A stretch of DNA of 64,000 nucleotides from an uncultured Oleispira sp. (GCA_913061415.1 CAJXUD010000009.1:1-64000), one strand, 5' to 3'. Counted from the first letter of the stretch, positions 15,720-26,195 are shown. The notes: generated from the letters alone by a model not told the origin. Numbers and translations: made by a program.

Positions 15720-17816
15720 TTAATTCAGCTGTCGCTTAAAAGGCGGTAATGCATCTAATAATAGACGTCCATAGCGACTAGAAACAATACGCTTATCCAA
15801 AATACTAATCACACCTACATCATCTTCTTTACGAATCAAACGCCCTGCAGCCTGCACCAAACGCACCGAAGCCGCTGGCAAGGTGAGTTCCATGAAAGGA
15901 TTTCGTCCTTGGCTCTCCATCCACTCACTCGTCGCCGCTTGGAGCGGATCGTCAGGTACGGCGAAGGGAATCTTCACAATAACGACATGCGTTAAATAGG
16001 CACCCGGTAAATCAATCCCTTCAGCAAAACTAGCAAGGCCAAAGATGACGCCACCCTTACCTGCGTCAATTCGTTCTTGATGACGCTTTACAATTTCAGA
16101 TTTAGGCAAAAAACCTTGCACTAATAATTCATCTTGCCACTCTGGGTATAAAACATCATTACACGCCTTCATCTGTGCCCGAGAGCTAAACAGCACTAAG
16201 CTGCCTTCTTTAAGATTAATATTATCGCGCAACCAGCCATTAATTTCTTCTTGATAACCCTCTGCTTTTGGGTCGTGCTTAAGCTGCGGGACTCTAATTG
16301 TACCGATGTTCGGGTAGTCAAACGGCGAGACTACTTTTTGGTAATTTGCCCACTGAGGAATACCCGTTTCAATGGCTATTTGATTAAACGTATTCAGTGA
16401 CGTGAGTGTTGCCGAGGTCACGACTGCACCATAACAACGCCACCATAAGTTTTTACGCAATTGTTCTGCCACTCGAATGGGAGAAACACACAATTGGATA
16501 TCCCAATCATCACCGTAGGCCGTTTTCGACATCCAACGCGCGTAAGGTGTTGCATCTTCAGCTTCTTCGGCCAGCAACCAAATTAATCCATCCCAAAGAA
16601 TTTCTGAGCGTGAGAATAAAATACCAACTGGCGCTTGAAAACTTTCAGCTACGGCACGTTCAAATTCACCTTCTTCTTTTGGATCTAACGATTTCTGCAG
16701 TGCTTCATTAAGCTTATCCAAACACTGTAATAATGGCTGCAAGGGTGTCTTAAGATTTTGCAGTAACCCTTTAAGTTCTTCAGGAACTCGGCCAAATTCG
16801 AAACGTAGGCGCTCTGCCTCCCCTAACATTTCTTGTACCATCGGCCATAAAAATGTCAAAGCTTGTTGGCACTCAGCTATTTGCTCTGGCGCTGTTCGAA
16901 TGCTGTGCAGCATTGAGCTAGGAATACCGCCTTGGGTAATCAATTGTTCGAGTGCTTTTTCGAGCTGCTTTAACCATTGACGCTGAGCGCGTATGCCAAT
17001 CTCAACCTTAAAATGATTCAGCGCTTTATCTGCGAGGTGATGACCTTCATCAAACACATAAATCAGCTTTTCAGGTGCTGGTAAGACCGCACCGCCACCC
17101 AATACTAAATCGGATAAAACCAAGTCGTGGTTGGCAATAATAATATCCGCCGTATCCAGCTCACCACGCGCCTTATAAAAAGCACAATTTTGAAACTGCT
17201 CGCAACGACGATTAGAGCATTCTCGGTGCGTCGCGGTTAAGTGCCGCCACTGGCTAGGCTCTATTTCATAACCTAAGCGGTCTTTGTCACCATTCCAGTC
17301 TCCACGACCATAAGACGATAATAAGTCTTCGTACAATGCTTGGTCGGCTGCCTCCGGGGCTTGATCAAACAAATCAACCGTCGATAATAACCCCGACATT
17401 TGCTGCAACGCCTTATCCAGCTTCACCAAGCATAAATAACGACCACGCCCTTTTGCCAGCGCAAATTTAAAAGGTATACCCGAATTCTTTCGAAATGCAG
17501 GAATATCTTTATCAAGAATCTGTTCTTGTAGCGCAATCGTCGCAGTAGAGATGAGCAGCTTCTTTTCTGCGGCCATCGCCATGGGCAACGTTGCGGTTAA
17601 ATACGCAAGTGTTTTACCCGTGCCCGTTCCTGCTTCGATAACGGCAATACCGGCATCATTGCAACGCTCTTCGTTATCGTCTTCTTGAATCGCACCCAGT
17701 GACTTTGCAATCTCAGCAATCATCACTCGTTGCCCCATACGCGGAGTGAGTTTCATTTTCTCAATCAGCTTCCGATAGAGTGCTTGAATTTCGTCTTTAG
17801 ATTTCTGTGATAGCAT
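15720..17816 (-). CDS. dinG: ATP-dependent DNA helicase DinG
   Basis: DinG is a 5'-3' XPD-like iron-sulfur helicase that unwinds R-loops and damaged DNA. Walker A GTGTGKT (63-69), the DEGH box (256-259) and four cluster cysteines (C129, C200, C205, C211) are present. The C-terminal QAAGRLIRKEDD motif is also clear. The length (698) is close to E. coli DinG. In E. coli dinG is an SOS gene; here it begins four bases after gspB with no LexA box between, so it is probably read from the gspAB transcript. Confidence 0.93.
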   Translation of the reverse strand: MLSQKSKDEIQALYRKLIEKMKLTPRMGQRVMIAEIAKSLGAIQEDDNEERCNDAGIAVIEAGTGTGKTLAYLTATLPMAMAAEKKLLISTATIALQEQILDKDIPAFRKNSGIPFKFALAKGRGRYLCLVKLDKALQQMSGLLSTVDLFDQAPEAADQALYEDLLSSYGRGDWNGDKDRLGYEIEPSQWRHLTATHRECSNRRCEQFQNCAFYKARGELDTADIIIANHDLVLSDLVLGGGAVLPAPEKLIYVFDEGHHLADKALNHFKVEIGIRAQRQWLKQLEKALEQLITQGGIPSSMLHSIRTAPEQIAECQQALTFLWPMVQEMLGEAERLRFEFGRVPEELKGLLQNLKTPLQPLLQCLDKLNEALQKSLDPKEEGEFERAVAESFQAPVGILFSRSEILWDGLIWLLAEEAEDATPYARWMSKTAYGDDWDIQLCVSPIRVAEQLRKNLWWRCYGAVVTSATLTSLNTFNQIAIETGIPQWANYQKVVSPFDYPNIGTIRVPQLKHDPKAEGYQEEINGWLRDNINLKEGSLVLFSSRAQMKACNDVLYPEWQDELLVQGFLPKSEIVKRHQERIDAGKGGVIFGLASFAEGIDLPGAYLTHVVIVKIPFAVPDDPLQAATSEWMESQGRNPFMELTLPAASVRLVQAAGRLIRKEDDVGVISILDKRIVSSRYGRLLLDALPPFKRQLN

Positions 17817-17820
17817 GATT

Positions 17821-18531
17821 TTAGCGACTCCAACCTCGACTACGATCGATTTTTAATGGCGAGCCATCTACGTCAATTACCATACCTTGATGGGTTATTT
17901 CTTTAATCTGGACCTGGGGATTTATAAAGTCTGTTTCAACTAATCGCTGACCATTTACGACAATACTTCTTCGCTCAGGCAGCGAACTGTATATGTGGCT
18001 ACTAACCTCGATGTTAGGAATCATCGATTGAAGCTTATCAGAAGCTTGTTCTGCTGAAATTGTTGGTCTTATGATTTGAGGCTTCTGCTGAGCCTCTTGC
18101 TCTAGAGGCTCTTGCTCTTGCACTTGCATCTCTTGAACCTGAACCTCTTGAACCCGAATATCTGACACTGACGGAGCCTCTTTTAATACGAGAGCCTCTT
18201 TTATTGGCAAATCTGCTTTCATCGCCTGAGTGACTTCGACGTTATTAATCGCAGCAGGCTCACTATTGCTTGATGCTCCTAGCTGCATCTGCACATATCC
18301 CGAGATAGCCAGCAAGGTAATCACAAAGCCCCCAAGCCACACATAGACTGACAAAGGAATCATCCGCTCACGCTTAGGATCGTCAGATGAAGACGCTAAA
18401 GCATCACCCGCTGCAAATCCCGTTTTATTAAGCTGATTCTGTGTATTGCTGAATTCTGAAACCAAGACATGCTGCGCTGCAAGTTCACGCTCTTGTTCAG
18501 ATTTTTTCAGTGCCTGTAAAATATAAGACAT
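17821..18531 (-). CDS. gspB: Type II secretion accessory protein GspB
   Basis: This 236-residue protein begins with MSYILQALKKSEQERE, the conserved cytoplasmic start of GspB/ExeB. One membrane helix follows (about 59-82), then a Gln/Glu-rich periplasmic linker with QVQEVQVQEMQVQEQE repeats, and a C-terminal domain ending in VDGSPLKI. GspB works with GspA to place the secretin of the type II secretion system through peptidoglycan. The start abuts the stop of gspA. No other gsp genes are in the window. Confidence 0.9.
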   Translation of the reverse strand: MSYILQALKKSEQERELAAQHVLVSEFSNTQNQLNKTGFAAGDALASSSDDPKRERMIPLSVYVWLGGFVITLLAISGYVQMQLGASSNSEPAAINNVEVTQAMKADLPIKEALVLKEAPSVSDIRVQEVQVQEMQVQEQEPLEQEAQQKPQIIRPTISAEQASDKLQSMIPNIEVSSHIYSSLPERRSIVVNGQRLVETDFINPQVQIKEITHQGMVIDVDGSPLKIDRSRGWSR

Positions 18532-20019
18532 CTATTCTTCCTCACCTAAAACAAGTACTTTTTGACTTTTAGCTTGTAAGGCAAGTAGAGTTTTTAATCC
18601 AATAATACGATCTGATTTCAAACCCGAATCCTGCTGAAAAGTAGCCACTTTTTGAGCTAAAATGGGATCATAATAGGTTAGAAAGTCATGCTGGCCGGCG
18701 CCATCGGGAGAGATAATTTGCCAATCACTCATTGCAGCATCATCGGCCAAAACATCTCTGACCCAAGCAATTAAAGCGTGTGACTCACCCGGCTTCACGG
18801 CTGACGTATAACCTTCGATAGGCTGCCAAAGAATGAAACTTTGCTCAGGTTTTGTCTTTACTTGATTTGAATGAACGACCCTCCAACTTTCACCGCTATA
18901 GATGGCTAAAGGCTGATTTAGAGTTTTCAAATCGGATACAGTCCAATCCAGCATGAGACAGGAATACGGGCTATTTTTATCAATGCTGTCACAGCTCGTT
19001 AAATCCGATCTATCGACATCCAGGCCTTTTTCAATCGCTAAAGCGGTATACGGATTAAAACCGAAGTAATCATTGATAAATGGAATGCGCTGAGGATTAG
19101 ACGACATCAATAAAAAAGCAGTCATCAGTATTAATATTCCCGCCAAGACAGAACCCACTAACCCTTTATAAGTTGATGGTCTTGCCACCGTCTTTCTAGG
19201 TTGACCAATGACTTCTTTAATCGCTTGCTGCGCAATGGCCTTAGTAGTTTTAGACTGATTCGTTGCGTAGGTGCCCAATAAGGCTCTATCGGCAATACTA
19301 TTGATTAAGCGAGGAATACCATTAGAACCCGACCAAATGGCAGAAATTGCCCCACGGCTAAACAACTCATTTTCATTGCCTGCTTGCTTTAAGCGGTGTT
19401 GTAAATAAGGTTTAAGCTGTTTTTTATTCATGGCTGGCAAATGGAATCGTGCCGTTATTCGTTGATCAAGCTGGCGATTAGAATGCTGCGCGAGAATATC
19501 TTGTAGCTCTGGCTGACCAACCAAGATAAGCGTTAATAATTTATCGCGATTAGTCTCTAGGTTCGTTAATAATCGAATTTGTTCCAGCAACGGCGCAGGC
19601 ATGCTTTGCGCTTCATCGATAATACAGATCACTTTACGACCATTAGCATATCGCTCTATTAACGATTGATATAAACGATCAATAAGCTGCTTGTTGGTTA
19701 ATGGTCTTTCGCCAGAATCGGCTTCGCACGGTATTTCTAGCTCACTGCATATCGCCTGTAAAAGCTCTGGTGCTGATAACATGGGATTGAATATGTAAGC
19801 GATATCAATATGAGCAGGAACTTGATCGATAAAAGCGCGGCACAACGTGGTTTTACCCATCCCCACTTCACCGGTTAAACAGATCAACCCACCATGGGCG
19901 GTTAACGCATAATTCAAATGCGCTAACGCTTCGTGATGAGACGGGCTTAGGTACAAGAGTTCAGGGTCAGGAGCGATGGAAAAAGGCAAACGGCTTAAGT
20001 TAAAATAATCTAAATACAT
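18532..20019 (-). CDS. gspA: Type II secretion ATPase GspA/ExeA
   Basis: This 495-residue AAA+ protein of the ExeA family has a cytoplasmic ATPase with Walker A GEVGMGKT (50-57) and Walker B VICIIDEAQ (130-138). A single membrane helix lies near residue 290. The C-terminal periplasmic part contains a peptidoglycan-binding-like segment (QKVATFQQDSGLKSDRIIG). It pairs with GspB to assemble the type II secretion secretin. The N-terminus MYLDYFNLSRLPFSIAPDP is characteristic. Confidence 0.93.
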   Translation of the reverse strand: MYLDYFNLSRLPFSIAPDPELLYLSPSHHEALAHLNYALTAHGGLICLTGEVGMGKTTLCRAFIDQVPAHIDIAYIFNPMLSAPELLQAICSELEIPCEADSGERPLTNKQLIDRLYQSLIERYANGRKVICIIDEAQSMPAPLLEQIRLLTNLETNRDKLLTLILVGQPELQDILAQHSNRQLDQRITARFHLPAMNKKQLKPYLQHRLKQAGNENELFSRGAISAIWSGSNGIPRLINSIADRALLGTYATNQSKTTKAIAQQAIKEVIGQPRKTVARPSTYKGLVGSVLAGILILMTAFLLMSSNPQRIPFINDYFGFNPYTALAIEKGLDVDRSDLTSCDSIDKNSPYSCLMLDWTVSDLKTLNQPLAIYSGESWRVVHSNQVKTKPEQSFILWQPIEGYTSAVKPGESHALIAWVRDVLADDAAMSDWQIISPDGAGQHDFLTYYDPILAQKVATFQQDSGLKSDRIIGLKTLLALQAKSQKVLVLGEEE

Positions 20020-20052
20020 GTGTTTCCGATTTAATAAACTAGCAAACGAATG

Positions 20053-21135
20053 CTACCAATGCCAATTAACGCCCATATTTAGCTGAATATTACGCGCAGT
20101 TGAAAATTCTAGAGTATCGGCACCGATCTGAACATTAAAATAATCGGTCTGCCAAGAAGCCCCAAGTAAACGAGGATGATACAAGAAAAGTGCGAATCGC
20201 CCTAGCTCTGTCTTGAAGCCTTTTTCGATGCCCAGTCTTTTAAACGTATCATGCTGGAACGCATGTAATGATAAATCATAACCTTTATGCTTCAACACCC
20301 CAGAAAAACTCACGGGTATTGTTTCAACTACTGATTTCAGGTCTGAACGACCATTCCCTCCATTATCTTCGCAGACAGCCCCTTCTCCAGACTCCGTCTG
20401 CAAACACGCAACGGTTACTCCAGCCGATTCCCAATATAACTGGGTTAATACGTCTTTTGCATCAAAGCCAAAGTACCAGTCTTCCTGATAAATAAAGATG
20501 CCCAAATCAAAGGAGTAACCCTCCCCCTTGGTTGTCTCATAGCCTTTTTCATCTTCCAACCATGGCAGTTTAAATTGATCATAGCGATAATCGATATCAG
20601 CTGAAAAAGCACTCGTACCGGGTCCAAATGCCACGCCTTTCACCTTTGCAAACTGCATATGCCCAGGTCGATATAGATTGGTCGCGACATTAAACCCTGA
20701 CTTAACTTTATACAAGGGTAAATCAAGAGTTGGACTGGTATACGAGAAAGAAATACTAGGAGCTTCAAAATGTTTCACTTCGAGGTCTAGAATTTTATTT
20801 CCATTCAATTCTGTTTTCTGTTCCTGCGCTCGATAATAATCCGCGGTATCTTCATGAAATTTTAAATAGTAATAAATCCGATAACCCCGAGCGACCCGAA
20901 CCTTACCAAGGCTGTTTTCTTTATAATCAATAGATGTTGTAAAACCCATCTGCCAGGTCGCATCTGTAAAAGCCAATTCGCCCTTTTTATAATCGCCATC
21001 CCAGCCATTAACCATATCATTTAAAGGAACAGGCTCTGAACTCGCCAAGATCGAAATGCTCGCATCTATCTCATTCTGTGAATGGGCAGTAGCCATGAGC
21101 AAAAACAATAAAAAAATGCCACTAATAATTCGCAT
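20053..21135 (-). CDS. Outer-membrane beta-barrel-like protein, unknown
   Basis: I do not recognise this 360-residue protein. A signal peptide (IISGIFLLFLLMATAHSQ) is followed by alternating aromatic strands such as YRIYYYLKF and FALFLYHPRLLG, with a C-terminal NMGVNWHW ending in Trp. That pattern suggests an outer-membrane barrel. A cysteine pair in a loop (VACLQTE and AVCEDN, about 250-260) may form a disulphide. It lies 33 bases upstream of gspA on the same strand, so it may share that operon and could be a type II secretion substrate or surface partner; that link is inference. Confidence 0.75.
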   Translation of the reverse strand: MRIISGIFLLFLLMATAHSQNEIDASISILASSEPVPLNDMVNGWDGDYKKGELAFTDATWQMGFTTSIDYKENSLGKVRVARGYRIYYYLKFHEDTADYYRAQEQKTELNGNKILDLEVKHFEAPSISFSYTSPTLDLPLYKVKSGFNVATNLYRPGHMQFAKVKGVAFGPGTSAFSADIDYRYDQFKLPWLEDEKGYETTKGEGYSFDLGIFIYQEDWYFGFDAKDVLTQLYWESAGVTVACLQTESGEGAVCEDNGGNGRSDLKSVVETIPVSFSGVLKHKGYDLSLHAFQHDTFKRLGIEKGFKTELGRFALFLYHPRLLGASWQTDYFNVQIGADTLEFSTARNIQLNMGVNWHW

Positions 21136-21315
21136 AGAATTCGCATGTAAAGAGGAGGTTTTAATTTTCTGTCAGTTTACCTGTAGTAGACGCCTTAAGA
21201 CATTCTTCGTTCAATGTTTTACGTAAGTCTTACGTGATTGAAGGCCATGACCACTTAAATCTTTCGACTAGTTAATTTATCAACTCTCTCATCGACTATC
21301 TCATCAATTTATAAA

Positions 21316-21348
21316 CAAAAAAAAGCCCAGCAGAGCTGGGCTTTTTTT
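21316..21348. terminator. Rho-independent terminator after glcB
   Basis: An A-run, AGCCCAGC, short loop, GCTGGGCT and T-run form a strong symmetrical hairpin downstream of malate synthase G on the minus strand. Confidence 0.9.
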
Positions 21349-21394
21349 ATAACTCATTAAACATTATTTATGCGAACGAGTTATGAGCACGCTA

Positions 21395-23569
21395 TTACTG
21401 TGCTTTGTACTTCAAACGGTAAGCGTGAAGTAGTGGCTCAGTATAACCGCTTGGCTGAGTCTTACCTTTGAAGATAAGATCCGATGCCGCTTGGAAAGCA
21501 ATACCGTCAAAACCAGGCGCCATAGCAATGTACGTTGGGTCATTAGCATTTTGACCATCAACAATCGCCGCCATACGCTTCAACGACTCTTTAACTTGCT
21601 CTTCAGAACACACACCGTGCTCTAACCAGTTAGTTAGGTGCTGAGAAGAAATACGCAATGTCGCGCGATCTTCCATCAAACCAACATTATTGATATCTGG
21701 AACTTTAGAACAACCAATACCAGCATCAACCCAACGAACAACATAACCCAATAGACCCTGACAGTTGTTATCAACTTCAGTTTGGATTTGTTCAGCCGTT
21801 AGTGCTGCTTTCGCGGCATCGTCCATTAGAGGAATCGTTAAGATATCATCTACAGAAGCATGCTTACGAGTTTTTAGACCTTCCTGAACAGCAAACACAT
21901 CTACTTGATGATAGTGAATAGCGTGCAAAGTAGCGGCTGTTGGTGATGGAACCCATGCAGTGTTAGCACCAGACTTAGGATGAGCAATTTTTTGCTCCAT
22001 CATCTGACCCATTTCATCAGGGATAGGCCACATGCCTTTACCAATTTGAGCGCGACCAGATAGATCTGTTTCAAGACCTGTATCAACGTTCCAATCTTCG
22101 TAAGCACCAATCCAAGTTTGCTGCTTCATTACAGATTTAGGTACAAAAGGACCCGCTAGCATAGAAGTATGAAGCTCATCACCAGTACGGTCTAAGAAGC
22201 CGGTGTTAATGAACACAACACGCTCTTTAGCAGCACGAATACACTCTTTCAAGTTAACAGTCGTGCGGCGTTCTTCATCCATAATACCCATTTTAACGGT
22301 AAAACGAGGAAGACCTAATGCATCTTCAACAGCAGCGAAGATATCGTTAGCAAACGCAACTTCTTCTGGGCCGTGCATCTTAGGTTTAACGATGTTTACA
22401 GAACCCGTAGTAGAGTTCTGGAACGGAGCATTACCCTTAAGGTCGTGCATTGCGATCATAACAGTCATCATTGCATCCATAATACCTTCAGGCACTTCAG
22501 CGCCGTCAGCCAATAGGATTGCAGGGTTAGTCATCAAGTGACCAACGTTACGAACGAATAACATAGAGCGGCCTTTCACAGAGAAAGTTTCGCCGTCTAG
22601 ACCGGTATATTCACGATCTGGGTTCATCTTACGAGTGAAAGAGCTTGCGCCTTTTTTCACTTCAACCGCGAGATCACCTTTCATAAGACCCAACCAGTTG
22701 CCATAAGCAACCACTTTGTCTTCGCCATCAACACAGGCAACAGAATCTTCACAATCCATAATGGTTGTTAATGCAGACTCCATAGCAATGTCTTTCATGC
22801 CAGACGCATCAGACGAACCGATTGGACTAGTTGCATCAAATTGAAGCTCGAAACGAAGACCGTTATTCTGCAACAGAATACCTGTTGGAGCGGCTGCATC
22901 GCCTACAAAACCTTGCAGTTTGTCAGCATCTTTAAGGCCAGTCTTTGAACCGTCTTTTAAAGTAACCTGCAAAGCGCCATCAACGATTGCATAGTTAGTG
23001 CTATCAGCGTGATCGCCAGTTGCTAAAGGTGCAGATTCGTTTAAAAAGCCACGAGCATAAGCGATAACTTTGTCGCCACGAACCTGATTATAACCAGGAC
23101 CTTTAGTCGCGCCATCTTCTTCAGAAATAGCTTTGGTGCCGTAAAGAGCATCGTACAAAGAACCCCAACGTGCATTAGAAGCGTTCAATGCAAAACGGGC
23201 ATTCATGATCGGTACAACGAGCTGCGGACCCGCCATTTGAGCAATTTCAGGTTCAACATTAACCGTCGTTGCTGCGAAAGCTTCGCCTTCAGGTACTAGG
23301 TAGCCGATTTCTTGTAAAAACGCTTTATATTCAACAGCGTTATGAGGCTGACCAGCGCGCTCGGTGTGATACGCATCGATTTTAGCTTGTAAATCGTCAC
23401 GCTTTGCTAAAAGTGCACGGTTTTTAGGTGCTAATTCATTAGCAATTTTATCGAACTTAGCCCAAAAATCTTGTGCTTCGATGCCTGTACCAGGAATCGC
23501 TTGATCGTTAATAAAATTGTATAGCTCTTTGGCAACTTGAATGCCACCACTTTGAACGTACTCAGTCAT
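21395..23569 (-). CDS. glcB: Malate synthase G
   Basis: This enzyme condenses glyoxylate with acetyl-CoA to malate, letting cells use acetate, glycolate or fatty acids. At 724 residues it matches the G isoform (about 723) and not the shorter A form. Conserved blocks include [39 protein letters not shown] and the C-terminal LTNWLEHG. It stands alone, without glcDEF or isocitrate lyase. A divergent promoter region of 270 bases separates it from the porin gene. Confidence 0.97.
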   Translation of the reverse strand: MTEYVQSGGIQVAKELYNFINDQAIPGTGIEAQDFWAKFDKIANELAPKNRALLAKRDDLQAKIDAYHTERAGQPHNAVEYKAFLQEIGYLVPEGEAFAATTVNVEPEIAQMAGPQLVVPIMNARFALNASNARWGSLYDALYGTKAISEEDGATKGPGYNQVRGDKVIAYARGFLNESAPLATGDHADSTNYAIVDGALQVTLKDGSKTGLKDADKLQGFVGDAAAPTGILLQNNGLRFELQFDATSPIGSSDASGMKDIAMESALTTIMDCEDSVACVDGEDKVVAYGNWLGLMKGDLAVEVKKGASSFTRKMNPDREYTGLDGETFSVKGRSMLFVRNVGHLMTNPAILLADGAEVPEGIMDAMMTVMIAMHDLKGNAPFQNSTTGSVNIVKPKMHGPEEVAFANDIFAAVEDALGLPRFTVKMGIMDEERRTTVNLKECIRAAKERVVFINTGFLDRTGDELHTSMLAGPFVPKSVMKQQTWIGAYEDWNVDTGLETDLSGRAQIGKGMWPIPDEMGQMMEQKIAHPKSGANTAWVPSPTAATLHAIHYHQVDVFAVQEGLKTRKHASVDDILTIPLMDDAAKAALTAEQIQTEVDNNCQGLLGYVVRWVDAGIGCSKVPDINNVGLMEDRATLRISSQHLTNWLEHGVCSEEQVKESLKRMAAIVDGQNANDPTYIAMAPGFDGIAFQAASDLIFKGKTQPSGYTEPLLHAYRLKYKAQ

Positions 23570-23839
23570 TTTATAGCCTCAAAACTCAATGTAAGTCAGC
23601 TTCCACTTAAAACTCAGGAAACAAGGATAAAACAGCGCCTTCTATCTATATGTAATTCCAGAAAGAAACACTTGAAAATTGTGGCGCAAATTATACAGCA
23701 AAATATCCTATGCATCCACGCCAAGCCTTTTGTTTCAACATAGCATTCGTTAACGCACAATAATATTGCATAAATTTGATTATTCAAAAAGCTTGACTAT
23801 GGTTCAGTTATAACAACCCAAAGAGTGAACTGAAGAGTA

Positions 23840-24976
23840 ATGAATATGCAAACAAAAAAAATCTGGGCACCATCATTATTAGCACTTGCTATTGCCTCAC
23901 CCGCAATGGCAAGTGATTTAAACATAAACGGTTTCCTCAGTGTCGGCGCAAGCATGCTCGACAAAGACGATGCCTCTATAGCAGGAGCAGATAACCAGGG
24001 CGGCTTTAAAAACGATACAATTTTGGGCCTACAAATAAGCAAGCAAGTAAATGATAAAACAACAGTAACAGGCCAACTAGTCTCTCGCGGCAGTGACGAC
24101 TATTCGACCGAAGCTGCCTGGGCTTTTGTTACTTATGCTGCAAATGATGACCTAGACTTACGTATGGGTCGTTTACGCGTCCCTGCATTCTATTATTCAG
24201 ATTTCTTAGAAGTAGGATATACCTACAATTCCATTCGACCAGCAGAAGAAGTATATCGCATACCATTCTCGTCTATTGACGGTGTTGATTTAGCTCAACG
24301 CTTCAGCTCTGGGGATATCGATGGCACAGTACAGATATACTACGGCCGTTATCAAGGCGATTTTGAATCAAACGGTACTGTTTATGACGCTGATTTCAGA
24401 AATGTTACTGGTATTTCAGTATCAGCGAACATGGGTAATTTTGGTTCAAGACTGAGCTACAACCAAGGTGAACTCAATCTTGGCAGCCCCGCCCCTGCAG
24501 GCACAGATCTTGCTGTAGTTCAAGGAACAGCAAATTTTCTTGCTTCTGGTGACTTAAATGCAGCAAAAGATTTCAACATAAGTGGACAAACCTCAAGTTT
24601 TATAGAGGCTGCCTTAACTTATGACGATGGTACCTACAGTGTGTTAGCTGAATGGACTGCATTTGATCACGAAACATCTGTATTACTTGATGATCAAGCA
24701 TGGATGGTGAGTGCAGCTATGCGCATGGGGGAATTTACTCCACACGTAAGATATTCTACACAGAAAGATGAATTTGATTCAGGCGTTGAAGGTGACATTC
24801 AAAAACAACTTCGCTTAGAAGCAGATGAATCTAGCATCACTTTAGGTCTGCGCTATGACTACGACAGCTCAACAGCATTAAAGTTTGAAATTCAAAACAA
24901 TGATGAAAAAACAATAGAAGGCGCTGATGGCGATTCAGCAATCCTATACAGCGTTGCTGTTGACTTGGTTTTTTAA
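23840..24976 (+). CDS. Porin-like outer-membrane protein
   Basis: A signal peptide (SLLALAIASPAMAS) is followed by a 350-residue beta-barrel pattern with alternating hydrophobic strands and acidic loops, ending in the C-terminal aromatic VDLVF that outer-membrane insertion needs. MRMGEF and GLRYDYDSS strands are typical of general or phosphate-type porins. It ends 12 bases before a small periplasmic PBP-like gene with a good ribosome site (AAGGAG). The pairing suggests phosphate or other anion uptake, but specificity cannot be read. Confidence 0.82.
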   Translation: MNMQTKKIWAPSLLALAIASPAMASDLNINGFLSVGASMLDKDDASIAGADNQGGFKNDTILGLQISKQVNDKTTVTGQLVSRGSDDYSTEAAWAFVTYAANDDLDLRMGRLRVPAFYYSDFLEVGYTYNSIRPAEEVYRIPFSSIDGVDLAQRFSSGDIDGTVQIYYGRYQGDFESNGTVYDADFRNVTGISVSANMGNFGSRLSYNQGELNLGSPAPAGTDLAVVQGTANFLASGDLNAAKDFNISGQTSSFIEAALTYDDGTYSVLAEWTAFDHETSVLLDDQAWMVSAAMRMGEFTPHVRYSTQKDEFDSGVEGDIQKQLRLEADESSITLGLRYDYDSSTALKFEIQNNDEKTIEGADGDSAILYSVAVDLVF

Positions 24977-24988
24977 GGAGTAATAACT

Positions 24989-25411
24989 ATGAAATTATTG
25001 AAATGTTCATACTCAGCACTTCTTATAAGTATTGCCGCTAGTTCAGCTTTTGCCGAGACTGCCGTCATTGTAAGTGCAGATAATCCAAACGCATCAATTG
25101 ATAAAAACTTAGTCAGTAAAATTTTTCTAGGAAAAACGAAAAGTTTTCCTGATGGATCTCAAGCGCTACCGATAGATCAAGATGAGGGGTCAGACGTTCG
25201 TCAGGACTTTAACTCTAAGATTCTAGGGAAATCAGACAGTCAGTTAAAGTCTTACTGGTCTCGATTAATTTTTACTGGCAAAGGTACACCACCAACACAG
25301 TCTGGTAATGACGCAACCGTTAAAAGTCTCATTGCGAACAACCCAAATCTGATTGGTTATATCGACTCAGCAACAGTAGATAGCAGTGTTAAAGTTGTAC
25401 ATAAGTTTTAA
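24989..25411 (+). CDS. PstS-like small periplasmic protein, copy 1
   Basis: This 140-residue exported protein has a clear signal peptide (ALLISIAASSAFAE). The mature part contains FLGKTKSFPDG, KSYWSRLIFTGKGTPP and NLIGYIDSATVD. These are short versions of motifs in phosphate-binding (PstS/PBP-like) proteins, in which a Ser/Thr-Gly loop binds anions. It is half the size of PstS, so a one-lobe binding protein is likely. It is cotranscribed with the porin and duplicated at 25607. Confidence 0.8.
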   Translation: MKLLKCSYSALLISIAASSAFAETAVIVSADNPNASIDKNLVSKIFLGKTKSFPDGSQALPIDQDEGSDVRQDFNSKILGKSDSQLKSYWSRLIFTGKGTPPTQSGNDATVKSLIANNPNLIGYIDSATVDSSVKVVHKF

Positions 25412-25422
25412 CTGGCCCTTTT

Positions 25423-25450
25423 TGATGCTACTTATTCTCAAGTAGCATCA
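25423..25450 (+). other. Hairpin in the porin-PBP transcript
   Basis: TGATGCTACTT and AAGTAGCATCA form an 11-bp perfect stem with a 6-base loop just after copy 1. No T-run follows on the plus strand, so it is not a standard terminator for this direction. It may stabilise the upstream message. Confidence 0.6.
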
Positions 25451-25467
25451 AAACCATAAGGACACAC

Positions 25468-25587
25468 ATGAAAAAAAACTCAGTATTGTGCTTAATCAAC
25501 TCTCTTTTCACGCTTAACCCCGTAAAATTGAATAAGCATCTGAATACCCTAAAATTAGTTCAGTCTACTGAGCTGCAGTCCGCTTAG
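25468..25587 (+). CDS. Possible 39-residue small protein
   Basis: A short open frame with a good AAGGA five bases upstream lies between the two PBP-like paralogues and fills most of the gap between them. The peptide begins MKKNSVLCLINSLF and has no recognisable family. It may be a real small protein, a leader that links translation to copy 2, or a remnant. Confidence 0.3.
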   Translation: MKKNSVLCLINSLFTLNPVKLNKHLNTLKLVQSTELQSA

Positions 25588-25606
25588 TTTTTTAGGAGAA
25601 ATAAGA

Positions 25607-26029
25607 ATGAAATTAATGAAGAAAAGCCTATTTTTTCTATTACTTAGCAGCTCAAGCATACTTTGCAGTGCAGAGGTTGCTGTCATTGTCAGTAGTAATA
25701 ATAGCAATTCCAATATCAGTGCAGCCGATATCAGTAAGGTTTTCTTAGGGAAGTCTAAAAGCTTCCCAGACGGCACTCAAGCGATCGCTATCGATCAAAA
25801 TGACAACAGTGCTGCTCGTGATGAATTCAATGACAAGGTATTAGGAAAGTCATCCAGCCAGTTAAAATCATATTGGTCTCGTCTGATTTTTACAGGTAAA
25901 GGAACACCGCCAAAACAAGTTGCTAACGATGCCGCCATCAAGGCCGCTGTTGCAGGCAACCCCGCTATGATTGGCTATATTGATGCATCTGCAGTTGATG
26001 GGACGGTGAAAGTTGTTGCAAAATTTTAG
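25607..26029 (+). CDS. PstS-like small periplasmic protein, copy 2
   Basis: This paralogue of the gene at 24989 has the same length (140 residues) and nearly the same motifs: signal peptide (LLSSSSILCSAE), FLGKSKSFPDG, KSYWSRLIFTGKGTPP and IGYIDASAVDG. The divergence is spread evenly over the protein, so the duplication is not very recent. A strong AGGAGA site precedes the ATG. Two copies after one porin suggest related ligands or dosage. Confidence 0.8.
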   Translation: MKLMKKSLFFLLLSSSSILCSAEVAVIVSSNNSNSNISAADISKVFLGKSKSFPDGTQAIAIDQNDNSAARDEFNDKVLGKSSSQLKSYWSRLIFTGKGTPPKQVANDAAIKAAVAGNPAMIGYIDASAVDGTVKVVAKF

Positions 26030-26195
26030 CCTCTTTCAATAAGTTACTTTAACAAAAAAATGCTCATGCAGCTCACGCAAAGCCTGAGTACTTAAGACCA
26101 ACTCATAGGCGATGACTAAATAATTAGCATCGCCTTTTTCTTTTCTCACGTTTGCTACTACAATAGCGTTTTTATTATTCATTAAGGCAATTTCT

